Positions 47,102 to 58,379 of a stretch of 64,000 nt of DNA are shown here, piece by piece. The translations under genes and the position numbers were made by a program. The DNA comes from Prostheceraeus crozeri (taxonomy: Eukaryota; Platyhelminthes; Polycladida; Euryleptidae), in assembly GCA_907163375.1 (NCBI GenBank), contig CAJQUW010008710.1, positions 62,001 through 126,000 of the forward strand. The letters are read 5' to 3'. Under the pieces are notes generated by a model. The model was not told where the DNA came from. It was given only the letters and a program-made list of their open reading frames with translations, and did no database searches. Position 1 is the first letter of the stretch. Every line of letters begins with the position of its first letter.

Positions 47102-49003
47102 TCAGAACTCGAATGATACATTACTGCCATCCGGTTGAGTAACACTGATCTTCTTTGGCGTGATGCCCAAACCCGAACAAAACGAGGCAACGTCGAATGG
47201 CTTTGTGCCACTAACATTATTACCAACAGGTTCCACAACATTTAAAATCGAACTTGACGTGGAAGCAACAGTGGACGAGCTCAGTACCTCTGTGGCTAGC
47301 CTCATCCGCTTCTCTCCTACGGCGTTGTAAACGTCTATACATTCAGATCGATGACCGGTCACCGTCTTTGCCAATTGCTTGTCGCCTGGAAAGAGTTTTA
47401 AAAGTCTCAAAGTTTATTGTTTAACTAATGAACAAATTTATGAGATAGACATACTTTAAAAATATAATTACTGAACTACCAGTCTAACTACAGTCTCTAT
47501 AACATAACGTCCTAATAAATTATATCAATTTCTTGTTCAAATATTTCAAAGAATACTTAATTCAAATCATTTGTTACAACAATATATATTTATTATTATA
47601 TGTTTATATTATAATCATATCATTTTATATTTTCATATTATTTTGTTATAATTATTTTATTATATTTTCAGCAATACATACAGCAATATAAAAACTTATT
47701 TTCAATAAAATAATGCATGCAATTCAAATAATCCATTTATTGTTGATGCGAGTATAAATCGTAAGCTTTTATGCCACCTATGCTTACAGAAAAAGTTCAG
47801 TAAAATTCGGCAGCAGACCATTATTGATACATATAATCACGCTTAAATATTTATATATGACAAAAAATTAAAATGAACAATGAATATTTCATTACGGTTT
47901 CATTGACTTACCCGTTTTTTCGATTATCCTCGTGACCGTTGTGCGTCGGCCGCTTTGATTGCTGTAGTGGCGATCGTCCTCTCCTGCAGCTTCCATTATC
48001 GTCCGAAAGGTCATGTCAAGCGTATTGTGACCCATCGGCGAAGATAGATACCATCGTACGTTCGAATAGTGCGAATGCGATTGCAAGAAAAGCGCTGTCG
48101 TAACACAATTTTGGGGTCGCTTTTCGATCATGGTTTTGTAAATTTGAACGGTACATCGACTGCGATCGGTAATAGGATAAATCTTAACACGTTTTGGATC
48201 TACATTTCGATCTTTAAGTCCACACCTTTTCGTCTTCGACACTTTTTCGTTATACTCTAAAACCTCTTGGTCGTCAATCTTTCGAAGTTGTAATTCGCTC
48301 TCAGGACCAACTGTTAGCTCTCGGATTTCCTTTCCTCCTCGAAGCCCTAAGTGAATAGCTAGAAGATAAATCAATGTCGGTTCAACTTTTTGGGATTATC
48401 AATACCTAAATAACCTCGCTCCCACAACGATTCTTCTTGTTGTTCGGTAATCGGTGATGCTCTTTTCTTTGGTTGATTTACATTAAGTTCGCCAGTTACT
48501 TTCATTGCTGCGTCCAATGCTGTTCTCGCATCAGCAAAATCTGGATCTGAAAATAGTCGCCATTGTTTTTTCTCCACGCGCTGTAACCAAGATCCAATCC
48601 CACAAACTAAGCTTCTGAGAGTTTCACTTGGATACCGATCCCCATTCACCTTTCTTACTTCGAAAACAAACTTCTGCAATGCAGAGTTGAGGCTGCCTTT
48701 AGACATTGTTCCTAGTGTAGCAAAACCTTCTTCCGAGAGATACATCAACTCACTGGACCCAGCTTCTAAGATCTTCCTATTACGCTCTCCAAGCCAGTCA
48801 TCGAAAGTTTTTTGAGCCCACTTAGCACTATTCAATGTAGATTTTGGTATTTGTTTCATGATGTTATCGGATACGTCAGTGTCGGTAATAGGCTGTGCAT
48901 GTCGTGATGTTGATGGTGATGTGCCAGTAATTTCATCAAATCTTAATAAGTCATTAATATCAATCTCTTCAAAAAATTTGTCGATGTCGTTTTTGGTGTT
49001 CAT
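47102..49003 (-). pseudogene. Crypton (DUF3504-type) tyrosine recombinase
   Basis: Block 1 (49003 to about 48383) starts MNTKNDIDKFFEEIDIN and has a SAM-like core-binding part (NSAKWAQKTFDDWLGERN). A one-base frame slip near 48380 separates it from block 2 (about 48380-47912), which holds LAIHLGLRGGKEI with the first active-site arginine and SGRRTTVTRIIEKTG before a GTAAGT donor. Block 3 (47385 to 47102) starts after a TTTCCAG acceptor and holds TVTGHRSECIDVYN with the conserved H, R and the nucleophile Y. The usual NHSxR motif reads NQSGR, so its histidine is replaced. The family is shared with DUF3504-containing host genes derived from Cryptons. One slip and one substituted residue suggest a recently dead copy. 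Confidence 0.8.
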
Positions 49004-49129
49004 GATGATGACTGCTCTAATGAAAAGGATAATTCCTTAGCTGCTGTCATGAAATACTACAAATTTCAAATTTCACCATGTATTGATCTCATGGTTATCT
49101 TAAACATAAGTTAATCATCCCTGTTAATT

Positions 49130-49232
49130 TTCCCTCCCCGAATAGAGATCAACTATAACATTGTTAATCTGTCCCTCCCCGAATAGAGATCAACTATAAC
49201 ATTGTTAATTTGTCCCTACCCGAATAGAGATA
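49130..49232. repeat. Tandem repeat, unit 41 bp, 2.5 copies
   Basis: Unit contains CCCTCCCCGAATAGAGATCA; spacing between starts is exactly 41 bases. Confidence 0.9.
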
Positions 49233-49258
49233 AACTGGCATAGTTTAAAACGGTTAAA

Positions 49259-49383
49259 GGAGTTTCATTGATATTTGCTGAGATATCTCGGCCAATTATC
49301 TGTCAAAATTCCCTCGGGCTATGCCCTCGGGAATTTTAACAGATAATTGTCCTCATTATTTCAGCAAATATCAATGAAACCTC
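49259..49383. repeat. Long imperfect palindrome, arms about 58 bp
   Basis: Arms share GTTTCATTGATATTTGCTGA and CCCTCGGG; the centre is GGGCTATGCCC. Confidence 0.9.
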
Positions 49384-49416
49384 CTTTAACCATTACTAAT
49401 TTCAATGGAAATTCAG

Positions 49417-49452
49417 CGGGCAATAATGCCAACTACTACATTATTGCCCGCT
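49417..49452. repeat. Short hairpin, GCGGGCAATAATG arms
   Basis: Arms GCGGGCAATAATG / ACATTATTGCCCGC, loop of nine bases. Confidence 0.85.
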
Positions 49453-49734
49453 GAATGATAGAGAAATCCATAGCAATTTCATCTTCATCGGGTTAGAATA
49501 TGCTATGAGGCTGAGGGCCGTCAGGCCCGAAGCCATAGCTTATTGTGGTTCCGATGTCTAAACTGTAATATCATTGTGTTTCGGTTTTCTATGTAACTGA
49601 ACTGCAATATGCTACTATTGAACCGCAATATACCCACGAAGCATATTGCTGTTCAACATCATAGAATTCTAATTCAAATTTGGACTTAAATGAAATGATT
49701 AAAATGTTTTTCATACATCTACGTTCTTTATTCT

Positions 49735-49771
49735 GAACTGCAATATGCCAAACCGGCATATAGTGGTTCAG
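49735..49771. repeat. Hairpin, CTGAACTGCAATATGCC arms
   Basis: Arms CTGAACTGCAATATGCC and GGCATATAGTGGTTCAG, loop AAACC. Related words (GAACTGCAATATGC) recur at 49600-49650. Confidence 0.8.
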
Positions 49772-49780
49772 TATTTTAAC

Positions 49781-50370
49781 TAAGGAAGATATACGAACCT
49801 AAACACAATGAACAGAAAGCTTGATAGCGTGCTTTTAACCAAATGACACGGGAGGGGACAAAGAAAAATCTATGATTTGTAGATCAATGTCGATCTAATG
49901 CATTGCATCATATTTGTCAGCTATTTGTCAAGTTAGTTGTGGAAGTTTCTGAGCTATGCTTAAAACGGCGTACTTTCCGTCTATGTAGCTCTATCTTACA
50001 ATCAATCAATACTGCTTTGAATGTTTGTCTGCTTCAGCATCTTTTTGTGATTCAAAATTGAGCCCGAATTAGGAGTTCTTTATATTGACCGAATAGACCA
50101 ATGCTGTGGTTATCTCTTCCCATTGCAAGAGACCATCACTTGGAGGTTAAAACACTTAGATACAGCCCAAAGAAAAACAAATCATGACAAATTACAGAAA
50201 CTTGAACTTATTTCAATCGCACTGCAGCATTCACTATCATTCAGCACTTACCGATCGGTCGTGGATGCTGGAGTGCTAAAAGATAAAGGAATTGGTATTA
50301 TTTATCCAACAAGCAATGCTTAAAACGTCAAAATACATGCATTTCCATTCAGTTCTTCACTACAACCTAA
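49781..50370. other. Intronic sequence, nothing recognised
   Basis: No gene or element boundary seen. Confidence 0.35.
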
Positions 50371-50372
50371 AT

Positions 50373-50559
50373 TGGAACATGAGAAAATGCCGAAGTACTA
50401 TCATCATAGAAGTATCTGACCATGTGAATCTAAATAAGCTGATGTGCCAATTTAACATCATATAAATTTGCACAGTAGTAATAGACAGCTTATTTCGATT
50501 CACATGGTCAGATATTTCTATGATGATATTACGTTTGGATTTTCTAATGTTCCAATTAT
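50373..50559. mobile_element. Foldback MITE, arms about 73 bp
   Basis: TTGGAACATGAGAAAAT and the long TATCTGACCATGTGAATC block are repeated in inverse orientation on the right. The short unique centre contains CAATTTAACATCATATAAAT. Confidence 0.85.
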
Positions 50560-50564
50560 AAGAT

Positions 50565-51530
50565 GCCTAAATCCTTAAATGCTTAAGATTCCTAGCTAAA
50601 ATTCACGAACAACAGTAATAGTCTACCATGCAGAACATCGAATAATATCCAGATATAAATGAGAAATCTTTCATTTTTGAACTAACAATCCGGTGTCAGC
50701 CTCACTTTCGAGGAAAGTTGAAAATTGTGTGAGTTATTTGCAGGCTTGCCGTGGATATGGTCGCATATGTAGATCCCCATGGATGAATACTGACTTTTTC
50801 ATAATTTTTTGAGTATATCGAGAAGATAATCGAGGACAAAAGTTAGTTAATGAAAACTTCCATGCGTTGAATTCTTCAGTATGGAAGATGCTTGTCGTTA
50901 ATAAATACAATGATTCGTCAGCTTTTAAGCTGGCCCCATGTAAAGGCCTACATATAGTATCATTTTTTGTGTTCTGCTAGAACTGTAGTGAAATGTTAAG
51001 ATGCAGCACACATTCTTCTTCATTGGATCTAATATGCATGCATGTTTTCCACTCTTCCGGCAATTACTGCAATTTCAGTGATGCATTTGATGGTTGAAAA
51101 TGAAAACTTCATTTTGACTACTGGAGGCCCCTCTCTCTGCTGGCTCTATTCTAGCTTCCTCCACCAGCACCGTAGAAAGCTTTCTCGTAATGAGAGCTTC
51201 AGGGCCACCAGATGGTCAATACTATAATTCCGATTTGCATGTGTTGTATAATACCTTTATTATGCAGATGTCGAACAACAGTAGAAACCCTGATTTGGAA
51301 GGCGAATTATTGCGATGACAGTTAAATCAGTGGCGTCGCGTGCGCCCAGACCATAGGCCTTCACTCGGCATTGGAATACTATTTCTATACCAGACATTTT
51401 TTATGTTACAACATTAATTTTCATAAAAGTTGAATTTTTGATGACAATTTCCCGAACATTTTTTAAGGCCAAGTGAATGTGCACATGAGAAGTGATTGCT
51501 CATGACTCTTAACCGCCTTACTCAAGGAAC
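50565..51530. other. Intronic sequence, nothing recognised
   Basis: No supported feature. Confidence 0.35.
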
Positions 51531-51536
51531 TGATTA

Positions 51537-51806
51537 CTATAACCCCTCTCCGTCCAGACCACACTTTCTCGAGAAAAAAGGAGGCAAGGTCAACAGTTTC
51601 TTGCGTTTCTCACGGCCGGTCAGCCGCTCACATGTTTGAAATTTTGATGCATTAAAATGTCTTGTGTATTTCTGATTTCTTTCTCTGTGAGTACTTTCAA
51701 TTTTTATATCAGGTGTTGGCCTCCCTTGCTTGATGACTGTCATCTTTTCAGTATATTCCTTTGGGACGAAAGTCGTGGTTATGATCTCATCTGCAGTACT
51801 AAACAT
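51537..51806 (-). pseudogene. ZMYM1/hAT-type transposase N-terminal scrap
   Basis: The stretch VIKQGRPTPDIKIESTHRER, then KYTRHFNASKFQTCERLTGR and KRKKLLTLPPFF, follows the order of the TTF-type zinc-finger region of ZMYM1-like hAT transposases (GRPTPD ... F...W..LTG...R..LFC.PC). The zinc-binding cysteines are mostly lost. It is a short dead fragment. Confidence 0.5.
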
Positions 51807-52318
51807 AGTGTCACATCAATCACGTATAAACAAATTATGGAATTCTACCGAATCTGGGTGTTCGAGTCAGATGCGTTACTCTGCATTCCTTGGAGAACGC
51901 TCATCATCTGATCGCAGTCTTGTCTGAACGTCAGCTACTGTCTATCGGTAGAGCCAATATTGGCGCGGTCGCGTGCGCTTACTGCCTCACACGCACACAA
52001 CTCTCTTTCGCTCTGTCTGAACCTAAGGTCTGAACATCAATGCTCCGTCTAAACACACGACCAGCTTGTGTGTCTAATTGTTCGAAGAAAACAGCTGTAA
52101 TTCGAGCACGTGCTGCAAAACTGTTCAATGAGGTTGAGCGTCTGACTTTGAGACGGAAAGCTGAGCACAGCTGTCACGAGAAGCTATCGAATTTAAATGA
52201 ATGATAACACTTTTCACTTTTACAATTGTTGGAACATAATATTTTGAGGATGCGCCGAAGGCCTCGCAGGTACGGAGAAGACGCCACTGTTTAAAATAGA
52301 TACTCGTGCATCCACGGA

Positions 52319-52355
52319 CGTCTCGATATGGCTGCAAGCCATATCGAGACGTCTG
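52319..52355. repeat. Perfect 17-bp palindrome, 3-nt loop
   Basis: GACGTCTCGATATGGCT, loop GCA, then its exact complement. Short outer complementarity continues for about ten bases on each side. Confidence 0.9.
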
Positions 52356-53286
52356 TGTCGTGCATCACGTTTCCTTTTGAAGCTAGTCGACGCGTGCACA
52401 GTTTGTGAATATGAACATCGCCGCCGTCAGCATGAGTTTCCCAAAATCAATCATGCTCATGTTCCTAGTGCTATGACTACGGATCAAAAAATCCCGGAAT
52501 ATTTTTGATCCCGAGATCCCGACCGTGGTTTGGGGATCAATCCCAGGATCCCGAAATTTCTAGGGGTTCTCGTCGTATTGTTGCATCGTAATTTACATGT
52601 CGTGCATTCCAGTGGTCCGCATGCAGTAGTCGCATGCGTGTAGACGCTTATTGCTTGCTCATTATATCAATATATTTGCTGCCTTTGGATTGTATTAATG
52701 GAATTAAGCAAGTCTGGTGACACGAAAATACAATCTAATTGACCACATTGCATAAATTCACAGTTAAAAACGAAAATGATGTGATTGAAATTCATTGCTA
52801 ATCTAAAAATATATTTGTATTATTGGCTATCTAGAAAATATGAGATGCAAGGTACTAGTAAATTGTTAAAACTTGTCGTTTAGGATAATTAATTACAGAT
52901 ATAGGCCTACATGTAGAGCACATGACTTTACAGTACGATGTACATGACGTACATGCATATTTTCAACAGAATATGTTGAATGAATCGATTAAAATACGGA
53001 TGAGATGCAAGAGAAAATATGATTTGAATATTTGATTATCATCCATGAAATACTATCAAGAGAAAAGACTATTAACGAATGTATGAACTTTCTTTGATGA
53101 GAATTACAAAACTAGCACATCAGATATCTTCAACAAACCGACTACAAGATGATTTCAAAATTTGGTGAAAATTAAAAATATATGAGTATGAATGAAGCAA
53201 ATGAGAATGTAGCAAGATGTACATGTATTACTTGTTATAAATGTCAACAAAACTGTAGTCAACTAACAGAGGCTTATTGAAGAAAG

Positions 53287-53460
53287 TCAGTTATCCTGAG
53301 AACAAAAGTAGGAACGTAAAAAGGCCAACTGACTCAAAGTATCATCACGGAGTCCGGCCCGCACTTTGTTCAAAAACAGTCTTGCGGCAGAAAATGCCTT
53401 TTCTGCTTTCACACTGGTGGGTGGAATGGTCATTAAAGCATTATTCATTATATTATTCAT
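53287..53460 (-). pseudogene. hAT transposase C-terminal dimerisation piece
   Basis: This 57-codon frame reads MTIPPTSVKAEKAFSAARLF, then NKVRAGLRDDTLSQLAFLRS and ends YFCSQDN. It is the hAT C-terminal dimerisation motif (P.TS..SERAFSAA... R..L......LLFLR). Its ATG overlaps the stop of the BED frame (ATGA), marking the junction of a large internal deletion. Confidence 0.8.
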
Positions 53461-53762
53461 TTAACCAAAACTTTTTTAGTTGAGTCAACATTTGATTTAT
53501 AAACGTTGATCATTATCTTAGATCTTTCCGATGGAGGTTGGTCACAATGATCGGCGGAATTTTGCCCTGAACTATTGCCAACATCATCAGGTAGGGATTC
53601 GTCGTTGTTAGGATCGATATGATGCTTCGTGCGAAGATGGGTAAATAAACCTTTCGTCGATCCTCCTTTAGTGCTGATAATAAGCAAGCAAATTGTACAC
53701 TTGGCCTTTTCGTCTCGTCGTCTCTCAAAGTGTTTCCACGCTTCTTTAGATTTCAATGACAT
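53457..53762 (-). pseudogene. hAT transposase BED zinc finger (N-terminal part)
   Basis: From ATG 53762 the frame MSLKSKEAWKHFERRRDE, then KAKCTICLLIISTKGGSTKG and LFTHLRTKHH, is a complete BED finger (C..C...H....H with aromatic W and F at the start). The frame ends 70 residues later in unrelated-looking sequence at the point where the C-terminal piece begins. The catalytic region is missing. Confidence 0.8.
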
Positions 53763-54548
53763 GGATTGCTCAAGTTTTGTCACTAGCGGAATGCTGTGTT
53801 GCGTTGCGAGTCTCGACGCAGTCCAACTAAGCTAGGCGGGAAATCACGAATATGTTAATCGACTTGAGAATCGGTAGTTGTAAACAAAAGCCAATTGGAT
53901 TGAGTCACTCATGAAAGCAGAACAATGTAAGAGAAGGAATGTACGTGTAAGATCGGATACCACAGACATGGAATGCTGATTGGATCGCTAACGCTCCTGA
54001 AGGAGTTACAAGCTAGCTGACTGTTTGTAGCAGGCGAGCCACCTCCCTGTGAACTTTCCCATGATGATATTGTTCAATGCATGACCTGAGTTCAATGCAT
54101 CACACTTTTATTCATTATGCTATTTTATTACTATGTCATTAAGACTTCAACACGGTATTCGATTACCTGATTCGGCCTCATCAGATCATGATTATGAATT
54201 TAAGTTCTTGATGTAGACTAAGATAAAGAGAAGATGAATAATTGATACGAAGATTAGTGGCGGGTTTACTCAACAACTTTTTGAACTTTTATGATCAAAT
54301 AATGAATAATTCCGAGTTTCGCACGCTGATGGCAAACTCAAATGCGAACTACCATAACTTTGATCTGAAATTTAAGTAAATTAGAATAACTCGAGGCTCT
54401 TATTCACGTTTTAGAACATGCATTGCTTTAGTATTACGGGCTAGACTGTGAGACACGATCTAGAATTAGGTAATGCTGCTAATCATCACTGAATATTGCA
54501 TCGTGGGATCTCGGAGTTTAATCCCGGGATTGTCATCCCCAGCTATGA

Positions 54549-55250
54549 TCCCAATCGATTTCTTGCTATTACCATTAAGCAAGATGTGTTATGGTGCTGG
54601 GGGGGCTCTGCTTGTGCATTTCTGATAGGTCTCTTGTAAGTACATCACATAGGCCTGCATGCACATCTAAGCAGTCTGCGAGTCATTCGCAACTGGATCT
54701 CGTTATACAAGTATTTGGGAAACCAATCATATCATTTATTGATGAAATTTATCATTCAAATTTATGAATAATCGTCATTGAGCTGGCATTGCAACTTGGC
54801 ATCGAGCTCAGCATGAATTTGAATCAGATATTGAATTTTCACTGCAGGATGCTCACACTTGGGATCGTAATTGTGATTGTATGCGATAGGATTGATAGCT
54901 CGAATTGACCTTAATTGGTTCGAATGGTTCGTAGGGTTCTCAGATAGGATTGCAGGTTGAGGGCTACATGGGGTGTGTCAGTTTCTGGACAGACAGTCAG
55001 CGGCCACATTGTCCTCGCCACGTGTGTGTTTTATTTCGAGTGTAAGTGCACATTTGAAAGCCGCAATTCTACTCACTCGTCTAGAGCACTTTCAAAAGTT
55101 AAGGCATATTTCAATAACCATGGGACTGGGTCACCTTTTGAACCGGATGGCTCATCTTCAGTAAAACACTACCTTGTATCTATCCATCACAAGAAGTTGT
55201 CAGTCAACAATAGTCAAAACTCAGAAAATCAGTTGATTAATAATACTTAC
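54549..55250. other. Intronic sequence, nothing firm
   Basis: Plus-strand frames at 54957-55379 overlap the minus-strand exon at 55251-55291 and have no recognised domain, so I discount them. Confidence 0.4.
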
Positions 55251-55291
55251 AATCGAAGAACCTTCAGATTCGGTTGCAAATTTCAGAGCCT
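55251..55291 (-). CDS. Coiled-coil host gene, second coding exon
   Basis: The 41-bp block follows a TTTTGCAG acceptor and ends at a consensus GTAAGTATT donor. Joined in phase to 55353-55452 it reads EALKFATESEGSSI. The two together are 141 bases, so the gene is in phase 0 from here on, matching the downstream exons. Confidence 0.75.
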
Positions 55292-55352
55292 CTGCAAAAT
55301 GCATCAAATCATTTTTATAGTTGGTGAGATCAATGAATTGTCAATCAATTAC

Positions 55353-55452
55353 CTGTCGATTTATTCAGCTGGGAAGTAAGGTCAATGATCATTCCCTCGT
55401 CCTCGGTTGATTTTGATGGCAGAGAAGTAGATAAAGAGTCTTCCGAATCCAT
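55353..55452 (-). CDS. Coiled-coil host gene, exon with likely start codon
   Basis: A 100-bp block starts with ATG directly after a CTGCCACAG acceptor and ends at a GTAATT donor. It reads MDSEDSLSTSLPSKSTEDEG, then MIIDLTSQLNKST, an acidic serine-rich N-terminus. An ATG at the acceptor implies an upstream 5' UTR exon that I cannot identify. Together with the downstream exons it describes a largely helical protein of unknown family. Confidence 0.7.
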
Positions 55453-56811
55453 CTGTGGCAGAAAATCAAAGGAAATTGATTTTTGTAGAAAATTAATGGA
55501 GAATTTTTAAATTAAGGAATACCGTGGTGATCAACTGATGATTGTACGCAGTTCTTGCGATTTTATTTTGTTCGTCATAACACTCAATTTAATTGAACAG
55601 TACGAAAAATGCAAAAATCATGTTAGAATGTTAAATCATGTTAATCATGCAAAAATCTTAGAGCAGGAAAATATCATGTTTCAGTCAAAATAGAGGGTGT
55701 TCAAAACATGGTCTAATTGCGGTTATTGCATTTACAAATCAAAGTTTCATAAATGTAGAAAGAGTTATTTACACTAGTTTAACTGTTGACAAATCATATT
55801 GACTGCACGCTTACGTTGAATACTAAAAATCCTGTTATCTGTCTTATGAACTATCTTGACAACTTCAAGATTTATGCAATAAAAGATGCAGCTGCTCATG
55901 AAATTGAAATAAAGATAGTGGAATTTTTATAAAGTTAAGTGGCAGATCGGTGAAAGCCTCACCTAACATTTTGGATATTTGCCAATCAATTTGCATCCAA
56001 ACAGTTCTCAACTCATGGTAACATTCATTTTGAATTGACAATCACAGCAATGCCTCCGAAGATGTAAGAATCAAATAAGAGGGAAGAGACAGAAAGCGGC
56101 ATGTGCCAGAGTTAGATGAGATGACATATTTTTTATAGATTTTCAGCCCAATCCCATGATGTGATCATGTCTACAGCGCTTCGACAAATTGTCGCTTCAT
56201 AGAATTCGGCAAAATTATTCAACAAAAATAAAGAAGCGGCAGACTATGTAATTACGTCGACTGAAGTGATTGCAATAAATCAAGCGGAGAATAAATTGAA
56301 TGCTATCTTTCGTAATTTAAGATTTTAAGCAACAGATTTAAGCACCCTTTCCTTAATAGTATATTTATTTATTTCCTTCGGGTTTTGTCTGCATTGCGCT
56401 AAACAGATTGAAAATGGACAGAAATTCTTATTCTGCACATTACTACCATGATACACATAAGTCTGGCTTAAAGTTTACCACATCTGATTCTCTTCTCTAG
56501 TGAATTAACTACTATTTAGGGTTACGAGCACAAGGTTTATGTCATATCCTAATCATGCTTCAAATAGACAGAAGCGTGTATTTCCAAGAACATTGGAAGA
56601 CAGTAACATACATATATCAAAACTCAACTCATTCACAGAAAACTGCGAGCAGTCGGCGTTATTGATACAAAAATTAAAAAAATCCGCACAAAGGTATGCG
56701 AGTGAATGCAGAGGTCATCGCTATTGGGACTTCTCCCGGGATAACCGCATGTTGTTTATATACAAGGTTGATTACTAGCTTTCAAAATTTAGACTGATAA
56801 GTGCAACCTAC
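55453..56811. other. Spacer between two host genes
   Basis: This should hold the 5' UTR exon and promoter of the coiled-coil gene, but I cannot place them. The frame at 56539-56778 has no recognised domain. Confidence 0.35.
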
Positions 56812-57036
56812 CAGGATCATAATTCTTTATAGCATCGACATTTTATATGATCGACAATCTTCTAAATTCATGTATTTCTTCGAGTATTTCTCGATGTAAT
56901 TGAAATACGTCGCAAATTCAAACGAACAATGTTGCTTGACTTTACGAAAAAATTCTAATCCGCACGCAGTAACTTCTTTCCCTTCCTTTAGACATGAATT
57001 GGATCGCGCAAGTTTTCATGCCAACATAACATATAC
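56812..57036 (-). pseudogene. NDUFA8-like: NDUFA8-like gene copy, second exon
   Basis: The stretch EYMLCWHENLRDP, then SCLKEGKEVTACGLEFFRKV and KQHCSFEFATYF matches the CHCH protein NDUFA8 of respiratory complex I. The first two CX9C pairs are intact when exon 1 is included. One base is missing between the DP and SC codons, the third CX9C pair has Tyr for Cys, and the frame is lost again near 56835. The acceptor at 57037 is GA-type unless the junction slips. These changes suggest a decaying duplicate rather than the working gene. Confidence 0.7.
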
Positions 57037-57275
57037 TCTGTGAACAATTACATGTGCTTGCTCGCTTGTCAGTGTAATCCTAGAGAAGATAAATAACTTT
57101 CTCTGCTATGGACTCGTCCATTTCCTTGCCTCGTGACATGCGGAAATGACTTATGTCAAAGGTCAGACTGTCTCGTTCATCTCCAATGTTAATGTTTCTT
57201 TCACAACAAAGTTTGATCTGATATAGAGAGGTTGTTTTTCTCTCTCCTCTTAGAGTGGGATAACGTTCCATATAC

Positions 57276-57406
57276 TCCTTGCATTGAAAATCACAATATT
57301 TGCCGAGATGAAGTGCTGCTGCAAGCAAAGGTCCAGAAGTCAGTGCAATCTCCGGCACATCTAGTTCTGCTTCGGTGGGGAGCCAAATATCTTTCGTAAT
57401 AACCAT
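57276..57406 (-). pseudogene. NDUFA8-like: NDUFA8-like gene copy, first exon
   Basis: ATG 57406 opens MVITKDIWLPTEAELDVPEI, then SGPLLAAALHLGKYCDFQCK, close to the conserved NDUFA8 start (LPT.EEL.V.EV...S..L.AAA.H.G..CD). A GTATAT donor follows at 57275. The 240-bp intron is kept, so this is a genomic duplicate, not a processed copy. The protein normally sits in the intermembrane-space face of complex I. Confidence 0.75.
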
Positions 57407-58371
57407 TACAAAAGATTCTTCGGTGTATGTTCTGAAGGGATTATACTTTGTTTGTTAAAGGGTTAAATGGTTTTTTAACTAAGAAACAGATGGATGATAG
57501 TCATCCGAAATATGCGGTTACATACTTGGCGTGAATATACTTGACTTAATAGTTGTCGTTCTCTTTAAACATTCAATATATTACGGGAGACGTTTAATGC
57601 TAGTCTACACTGTATGACGTGGCCGAATGGCATGCTGTATTTCTGTCTCGTTGCAAAATGAATGTTGTTAGTATTCTGTCAATAGTAGCAAGTAAATAAG
57701 CTGTTGATATCACTTAGAGATGATTCTGATTTCGCTCTCATTCTTTTTGTATCCTCGACTTGGCCTAGTGAATCATCTCCACCGCCGATGTCGGTTCGAT
57801 TTCTGCGTCAGTTTAGTACTGTTGGGGAATCAACGTGCTATGTGTTCTTATTGCCTTAAGACTTGTCTCGATAGAAATTCAGCATTAGGCATCGAATGTG
57901 TCGCATCGATTCGCTTAAACGAGTTGAACGATATATAGAACGATTTATTTCTTAAAATTGCTTAAAATTCCCATAATTGACAGACAGTGCACGATAATTG
58001 CATAATACATTGAATGATGAAAACACAAGTCATCGAATCATCAGCCCGAAAACAAACTTAATATTGTCTTTACTACTATACACTCTTTTATTAGCAATTA
58101 ATGTAGGCCAACAGTTAATGGCGACATTCCTTCAATTTTTGAAAATTTTGCTTCATCAATCGTTGTCTTCAATAAATGCAAACAAAACATAGCTTCAAGA
58201 GCAAAATATTTTGAATGACAATTCATTTACATCCAATTTCGATGAGTAACAGATTAGTTAGATAGAGCACTAAGATATTAAGACAACTTTGTTTCGAAGT
58301 CTATGCATCAATAAGACCACAACCATACATTAAGCATGATGCATTAAACTATCGCGCTGAAGAACCTTAGT
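57407..58371. other. No recognisable gene
   Basis: Short plus-strand frames only (57720-57938, 57998-58192), without domains. Confidence 0.4.
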
Positions 58372-58379
58372 CTAAATAC

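Larger units (their letters stand above)
46380..49780 (-). mobile_element. Crypton-like element with flanking palindromes
   Basis: A tyrosine-recombinase gene in three coding blocks (47102-49003) is surrounded by large palindromes at 46489-46601, 49259-49383, 49417-49452 and 49735-49771. The word ATTTCATCTTCATYGGGTTAG occurs at both sides in opposite orientation (46595-46615 and 49478-49500). The element edges are not defined because Cryptons lack terminal inverted repeats. Confidence 0.6.
52477..54540 (-). mobile_element. Buster-type hAT, internally deleted
   Basis: TGCTATGA (52469-52476) and AGCTATGA (54541-54548) flank the element, a near-perfect 8-bp duplication of the nnnTAnnn type used by Buster hATs. 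Both ends have ATCCCGGGAT-like words as imperfect terminal repeats. The interior carries only the two ends of a transposase on the minus strand. Confidence 0.7.

Noticed and set aside
54957-55379. 140-codon plus-strand frame
   Set aside because: Overlaps well-bounded minus-strand exons and shows no domain.
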